Assembly (NCBI GenBank): GCA_002321305.1
Contig: DCMF01000019.1
Location: 1-28,945, forward strand
Reading direction: 5' to 3'
Origin: Verrucomicrobia bacterium UBA1629
Lineage (GTDB): Bacteria > Verrucomicrobiota > Kiritimatiellia > RFP12 > UBA1067
DNA: 28,945 bases
Of this stretch, positions 1 through 7,017 are shown piece after piece. The first letter of the stretch is position 1, and every line of letters begins with the position of its first letter. Under the pieces are notes generated by a model that worked only from the letters and a program-made list of their open reading frames with translations, did no database searches and was not told the origin of the DNA. The translations under genes were made by a program, and so were the position numbers.

Positions 1-1
1 G

Positions 2-472
2 AGCGGCCTCGGCGTCTCACTGAAACAAGACGGGGAGCGGGCGACGTCCTCCGAGCGGCGCATGGGGCGCGGCAAGTTCGCGAGCGTCCGCGTGGACGTC
101 TCCCGCTCGTCCGGCGGCGTCCGCGTCGCGCTCTCCGTCTCGAACCCGCACGGCGCGGTCGGGGACTCGGAGGCGTTCGCCGCGATGATGGCGCGGACGT
201 TCGCCGACACGTGGACGGCGATCCGCGACGACCTCGGCGAAGGTGCGCCGCCCTTCCGCCTCGTCGACGGCGAGGGGTGCGCGGGCGCGTTCGCGGGCGC
301 GCCGGAGCGTCTGCGCGTCGCGGCGGCGGACGCGCGTCGGGCGGAGTGCCCGAACCGCCACGGCGACTACTGCGCGCCGATCAGCCCGACGTGCCCCTGC
401 TACCGCGACGGACGCTGCGTCGAGATCGCCGAATGCCCCGCGCCCGAAGAACCCCGAAAGGAAACGAAATGA
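2..472 (+). CDS. Cys-rich hypothetical protein (probably 5'-truncated by the window)
   Basis: I do not recognise this protein. The frame is open back to the window edge. An ATG at 62 gives 136 residues, but no Shine-Dalgarno site precedes it, so the true start may lie outside the window. The C-terminal 45 residues hold six cysteines, from CPNRHGDYC through PTCPCYRDGRC to AECP, a pattern compatible with a small metal-binding knuckle. The N-terminal part is ordinary mixed alpha/beta composition with no motif I can name. The stop codon (470-472) overlaps the ATG of the downstream cytosine methyltransferase in an ATGA arrangement, so the two are probably co-translated. No function is assigned. 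Confidence 0.6.
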   Translation, partial: SGLGVSLKQDGERATSSERRMGRGKFASVRVDVSRSSGGVRVALSVSNPHGAVGDSEAFAAMMARTFADTWTAIRDDLGEGAPPFRLVDGEGCAGAFAGAPERLRVAAADARRAECPNRHGDYCAPISPTCPCYRDGRCVEIAECPAPEEPRKETK

Positions 473-2460
473 AAAGAGAGCAAACCTACGCGACCGTCTG
501 CTCCGGCATCGAGTGCATGAGCGCGGCCTGCCAAGACCTTCCCATGCGGCCCGTCTTCTTCTCGGAGATCGAGCCGTTCCCCTGCGCCGTCCTGAAGCAC
601 CGCTTTCCCCACGTCCCGAACCTCGGCGACATGAGCAAGATACACATCAACGAAAAAGGAGAAATCACGAATGGAACATCAACTGTCGTTCTTCCCCCAG
701 CTGGGCTTGACGTCCTCGCCGGCGGCACGCCCTGCCAGGACGTCTCGAACGCCGGGAAGCGGCGCGGAATGGCCGAGGGGAGCGGAACGCGCTCCAGCCT
801 CGCGTTCGAGTTCGTGCGGCTCATCCGCGAGCTGCGCCCCCGCTACGTCGTATGGGAGAACGTGGCTGGAGTACTCACCGACGAATCCTTCCCGCAGTTC
901 CTCCGCGCGATTGCTGACTGCGGGTACGGTGTCGCCTACAGGACGCTCGACGCCCAGTACGTCCGGTGCGCGGATATCGACCTGCCGGATGGAGGAGTGG
1001 TGCGGCTGGAGCGTGCCGTCCCGCAGAGACGGCGGCGTGTGTGGGCTGTCGGATGTGCTGGAGCGGACGTCGGAAAGGCATCTGAAGTACTTTTTGAGCC
1101 GCTAGGCGTGTGCGGGGATCGTCCGCCGCGCCGGGTCGCGGGGCAAGGCCCTGCCCGCGCTCTTGTCGGACGCGCTCGCGTACCAGATGGCGTGGTGGGA
1201 GGCGCAGCCGCAAGCAGGGGAAACGGCGTAGGCGCGAAGGAGGGCGTCGCCTACACGCTCGACACCGTCCAGCCGCAGGGCGTCGCGGTGAGCATCGCGA
1301 CAAAGCAACAGGCCATGACCGTCACCGAGGAGTGCGGCGCGACGCTCGAAGCGTCCTGCTACAAAGAGCCGCAGGGCGTCGCGGTGGCAAGCGGCTTCGA
1401 CCCCTACGAGGCCGGAGGCGTGAAGACGCTGAACGCGGGCCACGCGGGAACGGTCGTCAACAACCCGCTCGTCGTGGAGACGTTCGTCAAGGTCTCCCAC
1501 GCGCACGGCAGGGACGGCGCGGGCGAACGCTGGGATCGCGGCGAGTGCGCGGGGACGCGCAACGCCATCGAGGGCGGCGACGGGCGTTCGCAGGAGTGCG
1601 TCGTCGAGGCGCGAGGCCCGTCCTGCGGCGAGGGCGCAAGCCCCTCGCGCGTCGTCACGAACTCCAACGGCGCGGATGTCTGCCCGACGCTTTCGCGAGA
1701 CTGCCGATCAACAGGAAAACAGATAGAGAAGAACGGCGGCTACGTCCTCGAAAGGCGCGAACCGCTCGCGACGCACAACTTCGAGTGCTACGACAACGCA
1801 CAGGGCGTGTCCGTCACGCTCGGCGCGAAGCGGGCGCACGACACGTTCGCGGTCGAGGGGCCGCTCGGCTTCAAGTGCAACCCGTCCGAGAAGACGCGCG
1901 GCATCGGCGACGAGGTGGAGGTCACGCCGCGCCTCTCCTCCTCCTCGTGCGACGCGTCCGTGGCGTTCGGCATCAGACAGGGCAAGCCCGGCGGCGGCAA
2001 GGGCGCTCTCCTGTCGGAGGAACGCGCCCTGTGCGTCGGCGCGGGAGCGGAGCAGTCCGTCCTCATCCCCGACGTCGCGTCCATGCGCTACGTCGTCAGG
2101 CGCCTCACGCCGACCGAGTGCGAGCGGCTGATGGGGCTTCCCGACGGGTGGACCCTCCCCGCGTTCCAACCTGTCGAGATTACCGACAGGTTGGTCGACG
2201 AGTTCCGCCGCATCCACGACACGTTCGGCGCGGTCATGGCGGGCTACGCGGGCAAGCCGCCGCCGAAGCCGAAGACCGACGCGTGGGTGCGCAAGTGGCT
2301 GGAGCGGATCGCAGACCCCGCGACCTGCCCCGATGCGCCGCGATACAAGGCCTGCGGGAACGGGATGTGTACAAATCAGGTGCGCTGGATATTCCTGCGC
2401 ATCCTCGCGTCCGAGGGCATCGACCCGTGGAAGGACGCACAGCAGACCTATTTGAACTAA
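469..2460 (+). CDS. C5-cytosine-specific DNA methyltransferase with expanded variable region
   Basis: This enzyme transfers a methyl group from SAM to cytosine C5 in a sequence-specific way. It has 663 residues from ATG 469, which overlaps the upstream stop as ATGA. The family motifs appear in order: motif I (ATVCSGIECMSAA, about residues 8-20), motif IV with the catalytic Cys in GGTPCQDVS (C89), motif VI ENV (E130), motif VIII QRRRRVW (from Q186), motif IX RRLTPTECERLMGLPDGW (from about 544) and motif X GNGMCTNQVRWI (from about 630). Between motifs VIII and IX lie roughly 350 residues, far more than a usual target-recognition domain. That stretch contains degenerate units such as TLDTVQPQGVAV, TLNAGHAGTVVNN and TLGAKRAHDTFAV. 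It probably protects phage DNA from host restriction. Its specificity cannot be read from sequence. Confidence 0.93.
   Translation: MKREQTYATVCSGIECMSAACQDLPMRPVFFSEIEPFPCAVLKHRFPHVPNLGDMSKIHINEKGEITNGTSTVVLPPAGLDVLAGGTPCQDVSNAGKRRGMAEGSGTRSSLAFEFVRLIRELRPRYVVWENVAGVLTDESFPQFLRAIADCGYGVAYRTLDAQYVRCADIDLPDGGVVRLERAVPQRRRRVWAVGCAGADVGKASEVLFEPLGVCGDRPPRRVAGQGPARALVGRARVPDGVVGGAAASRGNGVGAKEGVAYTLDTVQPQGVAVSIATKQQAMTVTEECGATLEASCYKEPQGVAVASGFDPYEAGGVKTLNAGHAGTVVNNPLVVETFVKVSHAHGRDGAGERWDRGECAGTRNAIEGGDGRSQECVVEARGPSCGEGASPSRVVTNSNGADVCPTLSRDCRSTGKQIEKNGGYVLERREPLATHNFECYDNAQGVSVTLGAKRAHDTFAVEGPLGFKCNPSEKTRGIGDEVEVTPRLSSSSCDASVAFGIRQGKPGGGKGALLSEERALCVGAGAEQSVLIPDVASMRYVVRRLTPTECERLMGLPDGWTLPAFQPVEITDRLVDEFRRIHDTFGAVMAGYAGKPPPKPKTDAWVRKWLERIADPATCPDAPRYKACGNGMCTNQVRWIFLRILASEGIDPWKDAQQTYLN
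671..1105 (+). CDS. Possible overprinted ORF inside the methyltransferase gene
   Basis: This is a 144-codon ORF in the +1 frame, nested in the methyltransferase gene. An AAAGGAG Shine-Dalgarno site sits about 8 bases before its ATG, which is as good as any in the window. Its C-terminus reads GVCGLSDVLERTSERHLKYF, then LSR and TAG. After the TAG the same frame continues as ACAGIVRRAGSRGKALPALL to a stop at 1229-1231. From memory, phage methyltransferase-associated proteins carry the module CSLSDVLE...KYFLSPKACQGILRRAEKRGKALP, so this frame appears to encode a real family member broken by one nonsense codon. The N-terminal part is rich in Ser, Arg and Pro and may be only a shadow of the methyltransferase frame. 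It may be a dual-coding gene, a decaying remnant, or a by-product of conserved codons. Confidence 0.35.
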   Translation: MEHQLSFFPQLGLTSSPAARPARTSRTPGSGAEWPRGAERAPASRSSSCGSSASCAPATSYGRTWLEYSPTNPSRSSSARLLTAGTVSPTGRSTPSTSGARISTCRMEEWCGWSVPSRRDGGVCGLSDVLERTSERHLKYFLSR

Positions 2461-2498
2461 CACAGACAAACTGAAACAGGCAACGAAAAGGACAGACA

Positions 2499-3329
2499 AT
2501 GAACGAGAAAACAATCCAATGGCCGCGCGCCAAGTACTGGACGCACAGCTTCAACCCGGTCGTCGGGTGCGCGAAGGAATCCGAGGCGTGCCAGAACTGC
2601 TACGCCGAAGCCGTCGCCCGACGCTTCGGCATGACCGACGGGCGGTTCACCCCCGTGCGAAAGCCGTCGGCCAAGATGCCGAAGACGGGCGTCGTCTTCT
2701 GCGGGAACATGACAGACCTCTTCGGGAACTGGATCGACGACGAGGAGCTGGAGGCGTGGGTGCGCGGAATGTGGCAACGGTTCGGAAACGGCGGAAGGCG
2801 GCCGGCCGAACCCTGTGCCGCGACGTACCTGTGGCTCACGAAGCGCGCCGCCCGCATGGCCGATTTCGTCGCCCGCCACGGCGAGCTGTGCGCGAACGCG
2901 CTCTGGGGCATGACCGCCGAGAGCCAGCTCCGCTATGACGGACGCATCGGAGACTTCCGAGCCGCGTTTCCGTCCGGGGACTGCCACGGCTGGCTGTCGG
3001 CGGAACCCCTGCTCGGCCCCATCGACCTTCAGCTCGGCTACGTCGCGTCGGAAGACATCCCCTTCTCGTGGATCGTCGTCGGGTGCGAGAGCGGCCCGAA
3101 ACGCCGCCCCTGCAAAGTCGAGTGGGTGGAGAGCGTCGTCGGACAGGCCGTGGCGCGCGACATCCCCGTGTTCGTCAAGCAGCTCGACATCGACGGCAGA
3201 TGCGAGACGGACATCGCGAAGTTCCCCGCACACCTCCGAATCCGGCAGATGCCGTGGGAGATGAGATGCTGGTCGAGACTGGAGATGGCGAAATGGGAGC
3301 GCGCCGCCGGACAGGCGGCGGGGAAGTGA
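2499..3329 (+). CDS. Phage Gp37/Gp68-like protein (DUF5131 family)
   Basis: The 276-residue product begins with W-x(n)-HSFNPVVGCAKESEACQNCYAE. Cysteines 24, 31 and 34 and the following Tyr/Ala match the N-terminal signature of the phage Gp37/Gp68 (DUF5131) family, often annotated as radical-SAM-like because of its cysteine cluster. Other family-typical segments are VFCGNMTDLFG, WLTKRAARM, WGMTAESQ, WLSAEPLLGPI, WIVVGCESGPKRRPCK and VFVKQL. The length is normal for the family. Its biochemical role is not established; it commonly sits among phage DNA-metabolism genes, as here. The spacer before it (2461-2498) contains AAGGACAGACAATG, giving a plausible Shine-Dalgarno site. Confidence 0.85.
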   Translation: MNEKTIQWPRAKYWTHSFNPVVGCAKESEACQNCYAEAVARRFGMTDGRFTPVRKPSAKMPKTGVVFCGNMTDLFGNWIDDEELEAWVRGMWQRFGNGGRRPAEPCAATYLWLTKRAARMADFVARHGELCANALWGMTAESQLRYDGRIGDFRAAFPSGDCHGWLSAEPLLGPIDLQLGYVASEDIPFSWIVVGCESGPKRRPCKVEWVESVVGQAVARDIPVFVKQLDIDGRCETDIAKFPAHLRIRQMPWEMRCWSRLEMAKWERAAGQAAGK

Positions 3330-3360
3330 CAAGCAAGCCAACAGCAGAAAGTCAGACACC

Positions 3361-3693
3361 ATGGACGCAAGGGACAGAAACAGGCTCTCGCTCTGGCGCA
3401 GGTTCGACGCCACGGCAGACCAGCCGCAGGCAAAGGGCGACGGCTACGTCGGCGAGAACGACTTCCACATACGCGGCTCGATGTGGCCAAGCCGGAAAGG
3501 CATGAACGCCAAGGGGCCGTGGCAGGTGTGGAAGGTCTCGCTCCAGCCCGCGCAGGGCGAGACGCGCAAGCTCGTCGCCGTGCCGCCGGAACTCCTGGGC
3601 CGCGTGATGGCCATCGTCAACGGGACATCCGGCGACACGCCGCCGGAACCAATCGGAGAGGCGGAGGGCGGCGCGGGCGACTGCCCGTTCTGA
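3361..3693 (+). CDS. Small hypothetical protein with SSB-like acidic C-terminal tip
   Basis: This is a 110-residue protein that I do not recognise as a family. The body (about residues 27-85) is a mixed sequence with several Trp residues (W42, WQVWK), compatible with a small beta domain. It then ends in a glycine/acid-rich tail finishing GDCPF. Single-stranded DNA-binding proteins end in an acidic tip with a terminal Pro-Phe that recruits replication partners, so this tail is suggestive. The OB-fold itself cannot be demonstrated by eye. It lies 31 bases after the DUF5131 gene and 6 bases before a nuclease gene, so it probably belongs to a DNA-replication or recombination operon. Its ribosome-binding site is weak (GCAGAAAG). 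Confidence 0.7.
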   Translation: MDARDRNRLSLWRRFDATADQPQAKGDGYVGENDFHIRGSMWPSRKGMNAKGPWQVWKVSLQPAQGETRKLVAVPPELLGRVMAIVNGTSGDTPPEPIGEAEGGAGDCPF

Positions 3694-3699
3694 CGACAG

Positions 3700-4140
3700 A
3701 TGACGCTCGACGAATACAGGAGGCACTTCGCGAAGCCGTCCGGCGGCCACGGCATGGACTACACCCGCTGGCACGCCGGATGGCGCACCATCGGCGGCAA
3801 GCGCAACTACTACCGCTCGCGGTGGGAGGCCAACTACGCCCGCTACCTTGAGTTCCTGAAGCGCGGCGGCGTCATCCTCGAATGGCGGCACGAGCCGAAG
3901 ACGTTCTGGTTCGACGGCATCCGGCGCGGCGTCTGCTCGTACCTGCCCGACTTCGAGGTCAGCTACCCGGACGGGCGGACGGCCTACCACGAGGTCAAGG
4001 GGTACTTCGACCCAAGAAGCCGGACGAAGCTGAAGCGCATGGCCAAGTACCACCCGGACGTCGAGGTGCGCGTCATCGCGCGGCGCGAGTACGCCGAGAT
4101 CAGGCGAAAGGCGTCCGCGCTCCTTCCGGGATGGGAGTAG
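3700..4140 (+). CDS. PD-(D/E)XK phage endonuclease (DUF1064 / T7 endonuclease I-like)
   Basis: This is a 146-residue predicted nuclease. An N-terminal helix, SRWEANYARYLEFL (E43), is followed by EWRHEPKTFWFDG, then YLPDF (P83-D84), then YHEVKGYFDPRS (E98-x-K100). The order E...PD...ExK is the catalytic core of the PD-(D/E)XK fold, and the wording of these motifs fits the phage DUF1064 / endonuclease I-like group proposed to cut branched DNA. All catalytic positions are intact. There is no clear Shine-Dalgarno site, and the start is 6 bases after the preceding stop, so translation is probably coupled. The likely role is processing recombination or replication intermediates of phage DNA. Confidence 0.8.
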   Translation: MTLDEYRRHFAKPSGGHGMDYTRWHAGWRTIGGKRNYYRSRWEANYARYLEFLKRGGVILEWRHEPKTFWFDGIRRGVCSYLPDFEVSYPDGRTAYHEVKGYFDPRSRTKLKRMAKYHPDVEVRVIARREYAEIRRKASALLPGWE

Positions 4141-4158
4141 GTTCCGATTCGGCGAGAG

Positions 4159-4171
4159 GGTTGCGGCTACC
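4159..4171 (+). promoter_or_regulatory. Near-palindrome GGTTGCGGCTACC (copy 1 of 3)
   Basis: GGTTGC-G-GCTACC is an inverted repeat with one mismatch, in the 68-base gap before the gene at 4209. The same element occurs at 10205-10217 (perfect palindrome) and 15204-15216, each time upstream of a gene. It is followed within a few bases by the TGACAAnCnGGCC element. Confidence 0.5.
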
Positions 4172-4174
4172 TGA

Positions 4175-4187
4175 TGACAAACTGGCC
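4175..4187 (+). repeat. Recurrent intergenic element TGACAAACTGGCC
   Basis: This is one of six copies of TGACAAnCnGGCC in the window: 3327-3339 (variant TGACAAGCAAGCC), 4175-4187, 8836-8848, 15222-15234, 16808-16820 and 26452-26464. All are on the plus strand, all are between genes, and most lie 31-34 bases before an ATG with a Shine-Dalgarno site between. The function is unknown; it could be a promoter core, a regulator site or an RNA leader element. Confidence 0.55.
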
Positions 4188-4208
4188 GACTGCAGGAGGA
4201 CAGACCAC

Positions 4209-4796
4209 ATGGCGACAAGAAGGACAGCAGCGAGGAAAGGCAAGACGTGCGCGGACATCGGATGTCCGCTCGCGAACGGCGAGGACGGGGGCGCGTGCCG
4301 CGACTGCCCCGGGCCGGGCTTCTTCACGCAGCACCACGAGTGCGACAAGTGCCGCTTTCACGGCAAGGGGGACAGGCGGTGCGTCGCCTGCCTCGGCCCT
4401 GCCGACACGCCGAGCCACGGCGGCGCGAGCCACGTCTCCATCGACGCCATGCCTGACGGCGGCGAGAGGATCATGGAGCAGAGGCTCGACACGTCCGCCG
4501 CCCCCGCCCGCATCGACCTTTCCGAGGGCGAGTCCGACGTCGCCCACAGGGTGATGGCGTTCTTCGTCGCGCTGGAGATCGACGAGTTTGCGCTCGTCAA
4601 GCACCTCGTCGCGGGCGGCAACCTGAACACCTACGCCTCCATCAACAACAAGCCGCGCCAGTACGTCTGGAAGATGGCCAAGGCCATGATGGCGCGCGCG
4701 CCGGAGATCCGCGCCATCGTGAAGGAGCGCAAGCAGCCGAACGGGCGCGTCCTCGCCCCGCGCGGAGCCAGCCCGTTCCAGCTCTCGCTTTTCTGA
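4209..4796 (+). CDS. Cys-rich (putative zinc-binding) protein with possible HTH
   Basis: This is a 195-residue protein that I cannot place in a named family. The N-terminal 75 residues hold about nine cysteines in CxxC-like pairs (CRDCPG, CDKCRF, CVACLG), indicating one or two zinc ribbons. A linker follows. The C-terminal segment, about residues 130-160 (EFALVKHLVAGGNLNTYAS then NKPRQYVWKMAK), has the rhythm of a helix-turn-helix: a helix, a glycine turn, and a recognition-like helix after NKPRQYV. This combination suggests a DNA-binding regulator, but that is inference. The ATG at 4209 is chosen for the AGGAGG site at 4194-4199. It is preceded by both recurrent intergenic elements. Confidence 0.75.
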   Translation: MATRRTAARKGKTCADIGCPLANGEDGGACRDCPGPGFFTQHHECDKCRFHGKGDRRCVACLGPADTPSHGGASHVSIDAMPDGGERIMEQRLDTSAAPARIDLSEGESDVAHRVMAFFVALEIDEFALVKHLVAGGNLNTYASINNKPRQYVWKMAKAMMARAPEIRAIVKERKQPNGRVLAPRGASPFQLSLF

Positions 4797-4827
4797 AGCA
4801 ACAGCCAAAACAAGGAGAAACACCAAC

Positions 4828-5571
4828 ATGAAAGAGCTATCCAAGATCAGCAAACTTCTTCAGGCGATGAAGGTCGAGATCGTCGCCGTGGGCACGCTCG
4901 TCCCGTACGGGAACAACGCCCGGAACAACGAGGAGGCCGTGCCCGGCGTCATGGCGTCGATCCGGCAGTTCGGGTTCAAGAACCCGATCCTCGTCGACCG
5001 GGACAACGTGATCATCGAGGGCCACACGCGCCGCCTCGCGGCGATGAGGCTCGGCATGAAGGAGGTGCCCGTCATCCGCGCGCTCGACCTCACGAAGAAG
5101 CAGGTCGCCGCCCTGCGCCTTGCGGACAACAAGCTCTCCGAACTGTCATCGTGGGACTTCGACAAGCTCGACAGGGAGCTTGCGGCGATCGCCGAGATGG
5201 ACGGCGACGACCTCGACATGGGCGAGATCGGCTTCCCCTCGCTGGACGACGACCCGCTCCTCTCCGAAGACGCCGCGCCCGCCGAGGGCGATGAGGGCGG
5301 CGACGCCCAGCCCGGCGTAGCCGTCCCGACGGACGGCGGCGCGAGGGTTCCCGGCGTCGGCGGCACGCTCCCGCCGGAGCTGGCCGGACAGAAGCTGACC
5401 CCGGACGCGCAGGAGAAGATCGACGTGGAGGCCCAGACGAACAAGGAGCGCGTCATCATCGTGTTCGACCCTGCCCAGCGGGCTGAACTGGCGGCAATCC
5501 TCGGATTCGTCCCCGACAAGGTCGTGTACAGGCTGGAGGAAGTCATCGCCAGTGGACGGCAACCCGCGTGA
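4828..5571 (+). CDS. ParB-like nuclease-domain protein
   Basis: This 247-residue protein has an N-terminal ParB/sulfiredoxin-fold domain (about residues 15-110). The core IRQFGFKNPILVDRDNVIIE is followed by GHTRRLAAMRLG, then VPVIRALDLTKKQ and LRLADNKLSELSSWD. These are characteristic of phage ParB-like proteins, which are often fused to DNA methylases; no methylase domain is present here. The middle (about 125-190) is an acidic, Gly/Pro-rich, probably disordered linker, followed by a small C-terminal region (KERVIIVFDPAQRAELAAIL). An AAGGAG site precedes the ATG. The gene overlaps the downstream P-loop kinase by 20 bases, placing it at the head of the modification-like cassette. It may bind or nick DNA to target modification; that role is inference. 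Confidence 0.85.
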   Translation: MKELSKISKLLQAMKVEIVAVGTLVPYGNNARNNEEAVPGVMASIRQFGFKNPILVDRDNVIIEGHTRRLAAMRLGMKEVPVIRALDLTKKQVAALRLADNKLSELSSWDFDKLDRELAAIAEMDGDDLDMGEIGFPSLDDDPLLSEDAAPAEGDEGGDAQPGVAVPTDGGARVPGVGGTLPPELAGQKLTPDAQEKIDVEAQTNKERVIIVFDPAQRAELAAILGFVPDKVVYRLEEVIASGRQPA

Positions 5572-6133
5572 CGCCATGCGCGCAGTGAAGACCATCTACC
5601 TTGGCGGCGTTCCGGCCAGCGGAAAGACGACCGTCTTCCGCGCCGTCAGGGATGCGCTCTTCCCCCGCGCCACCGCGTTCCGCCACGGCCTGTGCCGGGG
5701 CGTCGCGAGCGGCCCGTTCAGGATGGTGGGGGTGTTCGACGGATCGACGTTCGAGGGGACTGACCGCCTCTCGAACTGCGTGATCGACGACGCCCTCGAC
5801 TACGTGGCCGAACTGGAGCGCGACGGGCGGAGGCGCGTCGTGTTCGCGGAGGGCGACCGCCTCTTCTGCGAGCGGTTCCTCCGCGCGACGCGGGCCGAGG
5901 CCTACGTCGTGGAGGCGTACGCCCGCGTGCTGGCCGCCCGCAGGGCGGCGCGCGCGGCGTCCGGCGACGGGCAGACCGCCCACTTCCTGAAGTCGAAGCG
6001 CACCAAGGTGGACAACCTGCGCCGGAGGCGCGGCATCCGCACGCTGTGGAACAACACGCCGGAAGACCGAGACCGGATCGTCAATCTCCTCGTGTCGAGG
6101 GCAAGACTATGGACAGAACAGACAATTACCTGA
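5552..6133 (+). CDS. P-loop kinase, candidate 5-hydroxymethyluracil-DNA kinase
   Basis: This is a 193-residue nucleotide-binding protein. Walker A is GGVPASGKTT (about residues 18-27), the GxPxSGKT form used by small-molecule and polynucleotide kinases. A plausible Walker B lies at RRVVFAEGDRLF. In thymine-hypermodifying phages a P-loop kinase of this type phosphorylates 5-hydroxymethyl-dU already in DNA, which activates it for substitution. Here it lies directly before the aGPT-Pplase/HMUDK-helical-like gene (25-base overlap), a GNAT-like gene and a radical SAM gene, so that role is the best reading. The start is GTG 5552, chosen for the upstream GGAGGA; ATG 5576 is an alternative without a Shine-Dalgarno site. 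Kinase activity on DNA is inferred from context, not shown. Confidence 0.75.
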   Translation: MDGNPRDAMRAVKTIYLGGVPASGKTTVFRAVRDALFPRATAFRHGLCRGVASGPFRMVGVFDGSTFEGTDRLSNCVIDDALDYVAELERDGRRRVVFAEGDRLFCERFLRATRAEAYVVEAYARVLAARRAARAASGDGQTAHFLKSKRTKVDNLRRRRGIRTLWNNTPEDRDRIVNLLVSRARLWTEQTIT

Positions 6134-7017
6134 AGTACCACGCCGACAGTTCGCGCGTGATGGACATCGACATCCAGGTGGAGGCCGTCGACTTCCTCTG
6201 CCGCAACCGCTTCCGGCTGACGCGCGAGCAGCGGCTGTGGCTCTCGTTCCTCTTCGCCACGACGTACTGCATGGCCACGGCGTGGTACGTCTTCCGGCGC
6301 GTGCCGACGTTCGACTGCATGGCGCCGGACGAGCTGGAGAGGTGGTGGCGGGCCGAGCGGCAGGGGCTCCTGTTCCAGACCGACCGGGCGTGGATCCGCT
6401 CGCGCAACCAGTTCTGCGAGGTCGTCGCCACCTACCGCGCGTTCGTGGAGAAGCACTCGCCGCGCGCGCACAGCCAGTTCGAGGCCCTTTCCGCCGTCAT
6501 GGCCCCCGGACGGACGCCGCAGGAGAGGTACGGGCATCTGGTGCGGGACACGCACATCTTCCAGTTCGGACGCTTCGCCATGTTCCTCTACTCGGAGCTC
6601 CTGTTCCACGCCGGGCTACCCGTCCAGCCCGTCCTCGACCTCGCAGAGGCGCGCTCCGTGCGCAACGGCGTGGTGTTCGCGATGGGGCTGGAGAGGACGG
6701 CCTACGCCGGACGCAACGGGCGCGAGGCGACGCCGGAGGAGCTGGCCACGCTGACAGCCGGGCTGGAACGCATCGTCGCCGCCGTGCAGGGGCTGGACAT
6801 CCTGCCGCGCCACCGCTCGCTGTGGTCTGTCGAGACGACGCTCTGCGCCTACAAGAAGTGGCACCTCGGCAAGCGGTACGTCGGCTACTACGTCGAGCGC
6901 ACGGTCAGGGAGGTCGTGAAGATGCAGGGGCTGCACCCCGGCTTCGACTTCGGGCCGCTCGTGGACTTCGCCCGTCGATACTACCCGGAGCAGACGAGGA
7001 GGATCGCCCATGCCTGA
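6109..7017 (+). CDS. aGPT-pyrophosphorylase / 5-hmdU-DNA-kinase helical-domain-like protein
   Basis: This is a 302-residue, mostly helical protein. Segments resembling the alpha-glutamyl/putrescinyl-thymine pyrophosphorylase superfamily are WLSFLFATTYCMATAWYVF near residue 45, FGRFAMFLYSELL near residue 153 (the family's FGPW-A-K-AD-type helix) and VETTLCAYKKWHLGKRYVGY near residue 241. Family members act on 5-hydroxymethyluracil in phage DNA, either as the helical partner of the hmdU kinase or as amino-acid:DNA transferases that displace pyrophosphate/phosphate. By eye I cannot say which of the two this is. ATG 6109 is used (GAGG upstream) rather than the upstream in-frame ATG at 6046, which lies inside the kinase gene. 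It overlaps its neighbours on both sides, consistent with a translationally coupled cassette. Confidence 0.72.
   Translation: MDRTDNYLKYHADSSRVMDIDIQVEAVDFLCRNRFRLTREQRLWLSFLFATTYCMATAWYVFRRVPTFDCMAPDELERWWRAERQGLLFQTDRAWIRSRNQFCEVVATYRAFVEKHSPRAHSQFEALSAVMAPGRTPQERYGHLVRDTHIFQFGRFAMFLYSELLFHAGLPVQPVLDLAEARSVRNGVVFAMGLERTAYAGRNGREATPEELATLTAGLERIVAAVQGLDILPRHRSLWSVETTLCAYKKWHLGKRYVGYYVERTVREVVKMQGLHPGFDFGPLVDFARRYYPEQTRRIAHA

Noticed and set aside
1103..1105. TAG recoding (amber read as Gln) to explain the interrupted +1 frame
   Set aside because: TAG ends at least seven other genes here (for example 4140, 10161, 16352, 24359), so the standard code is in use.
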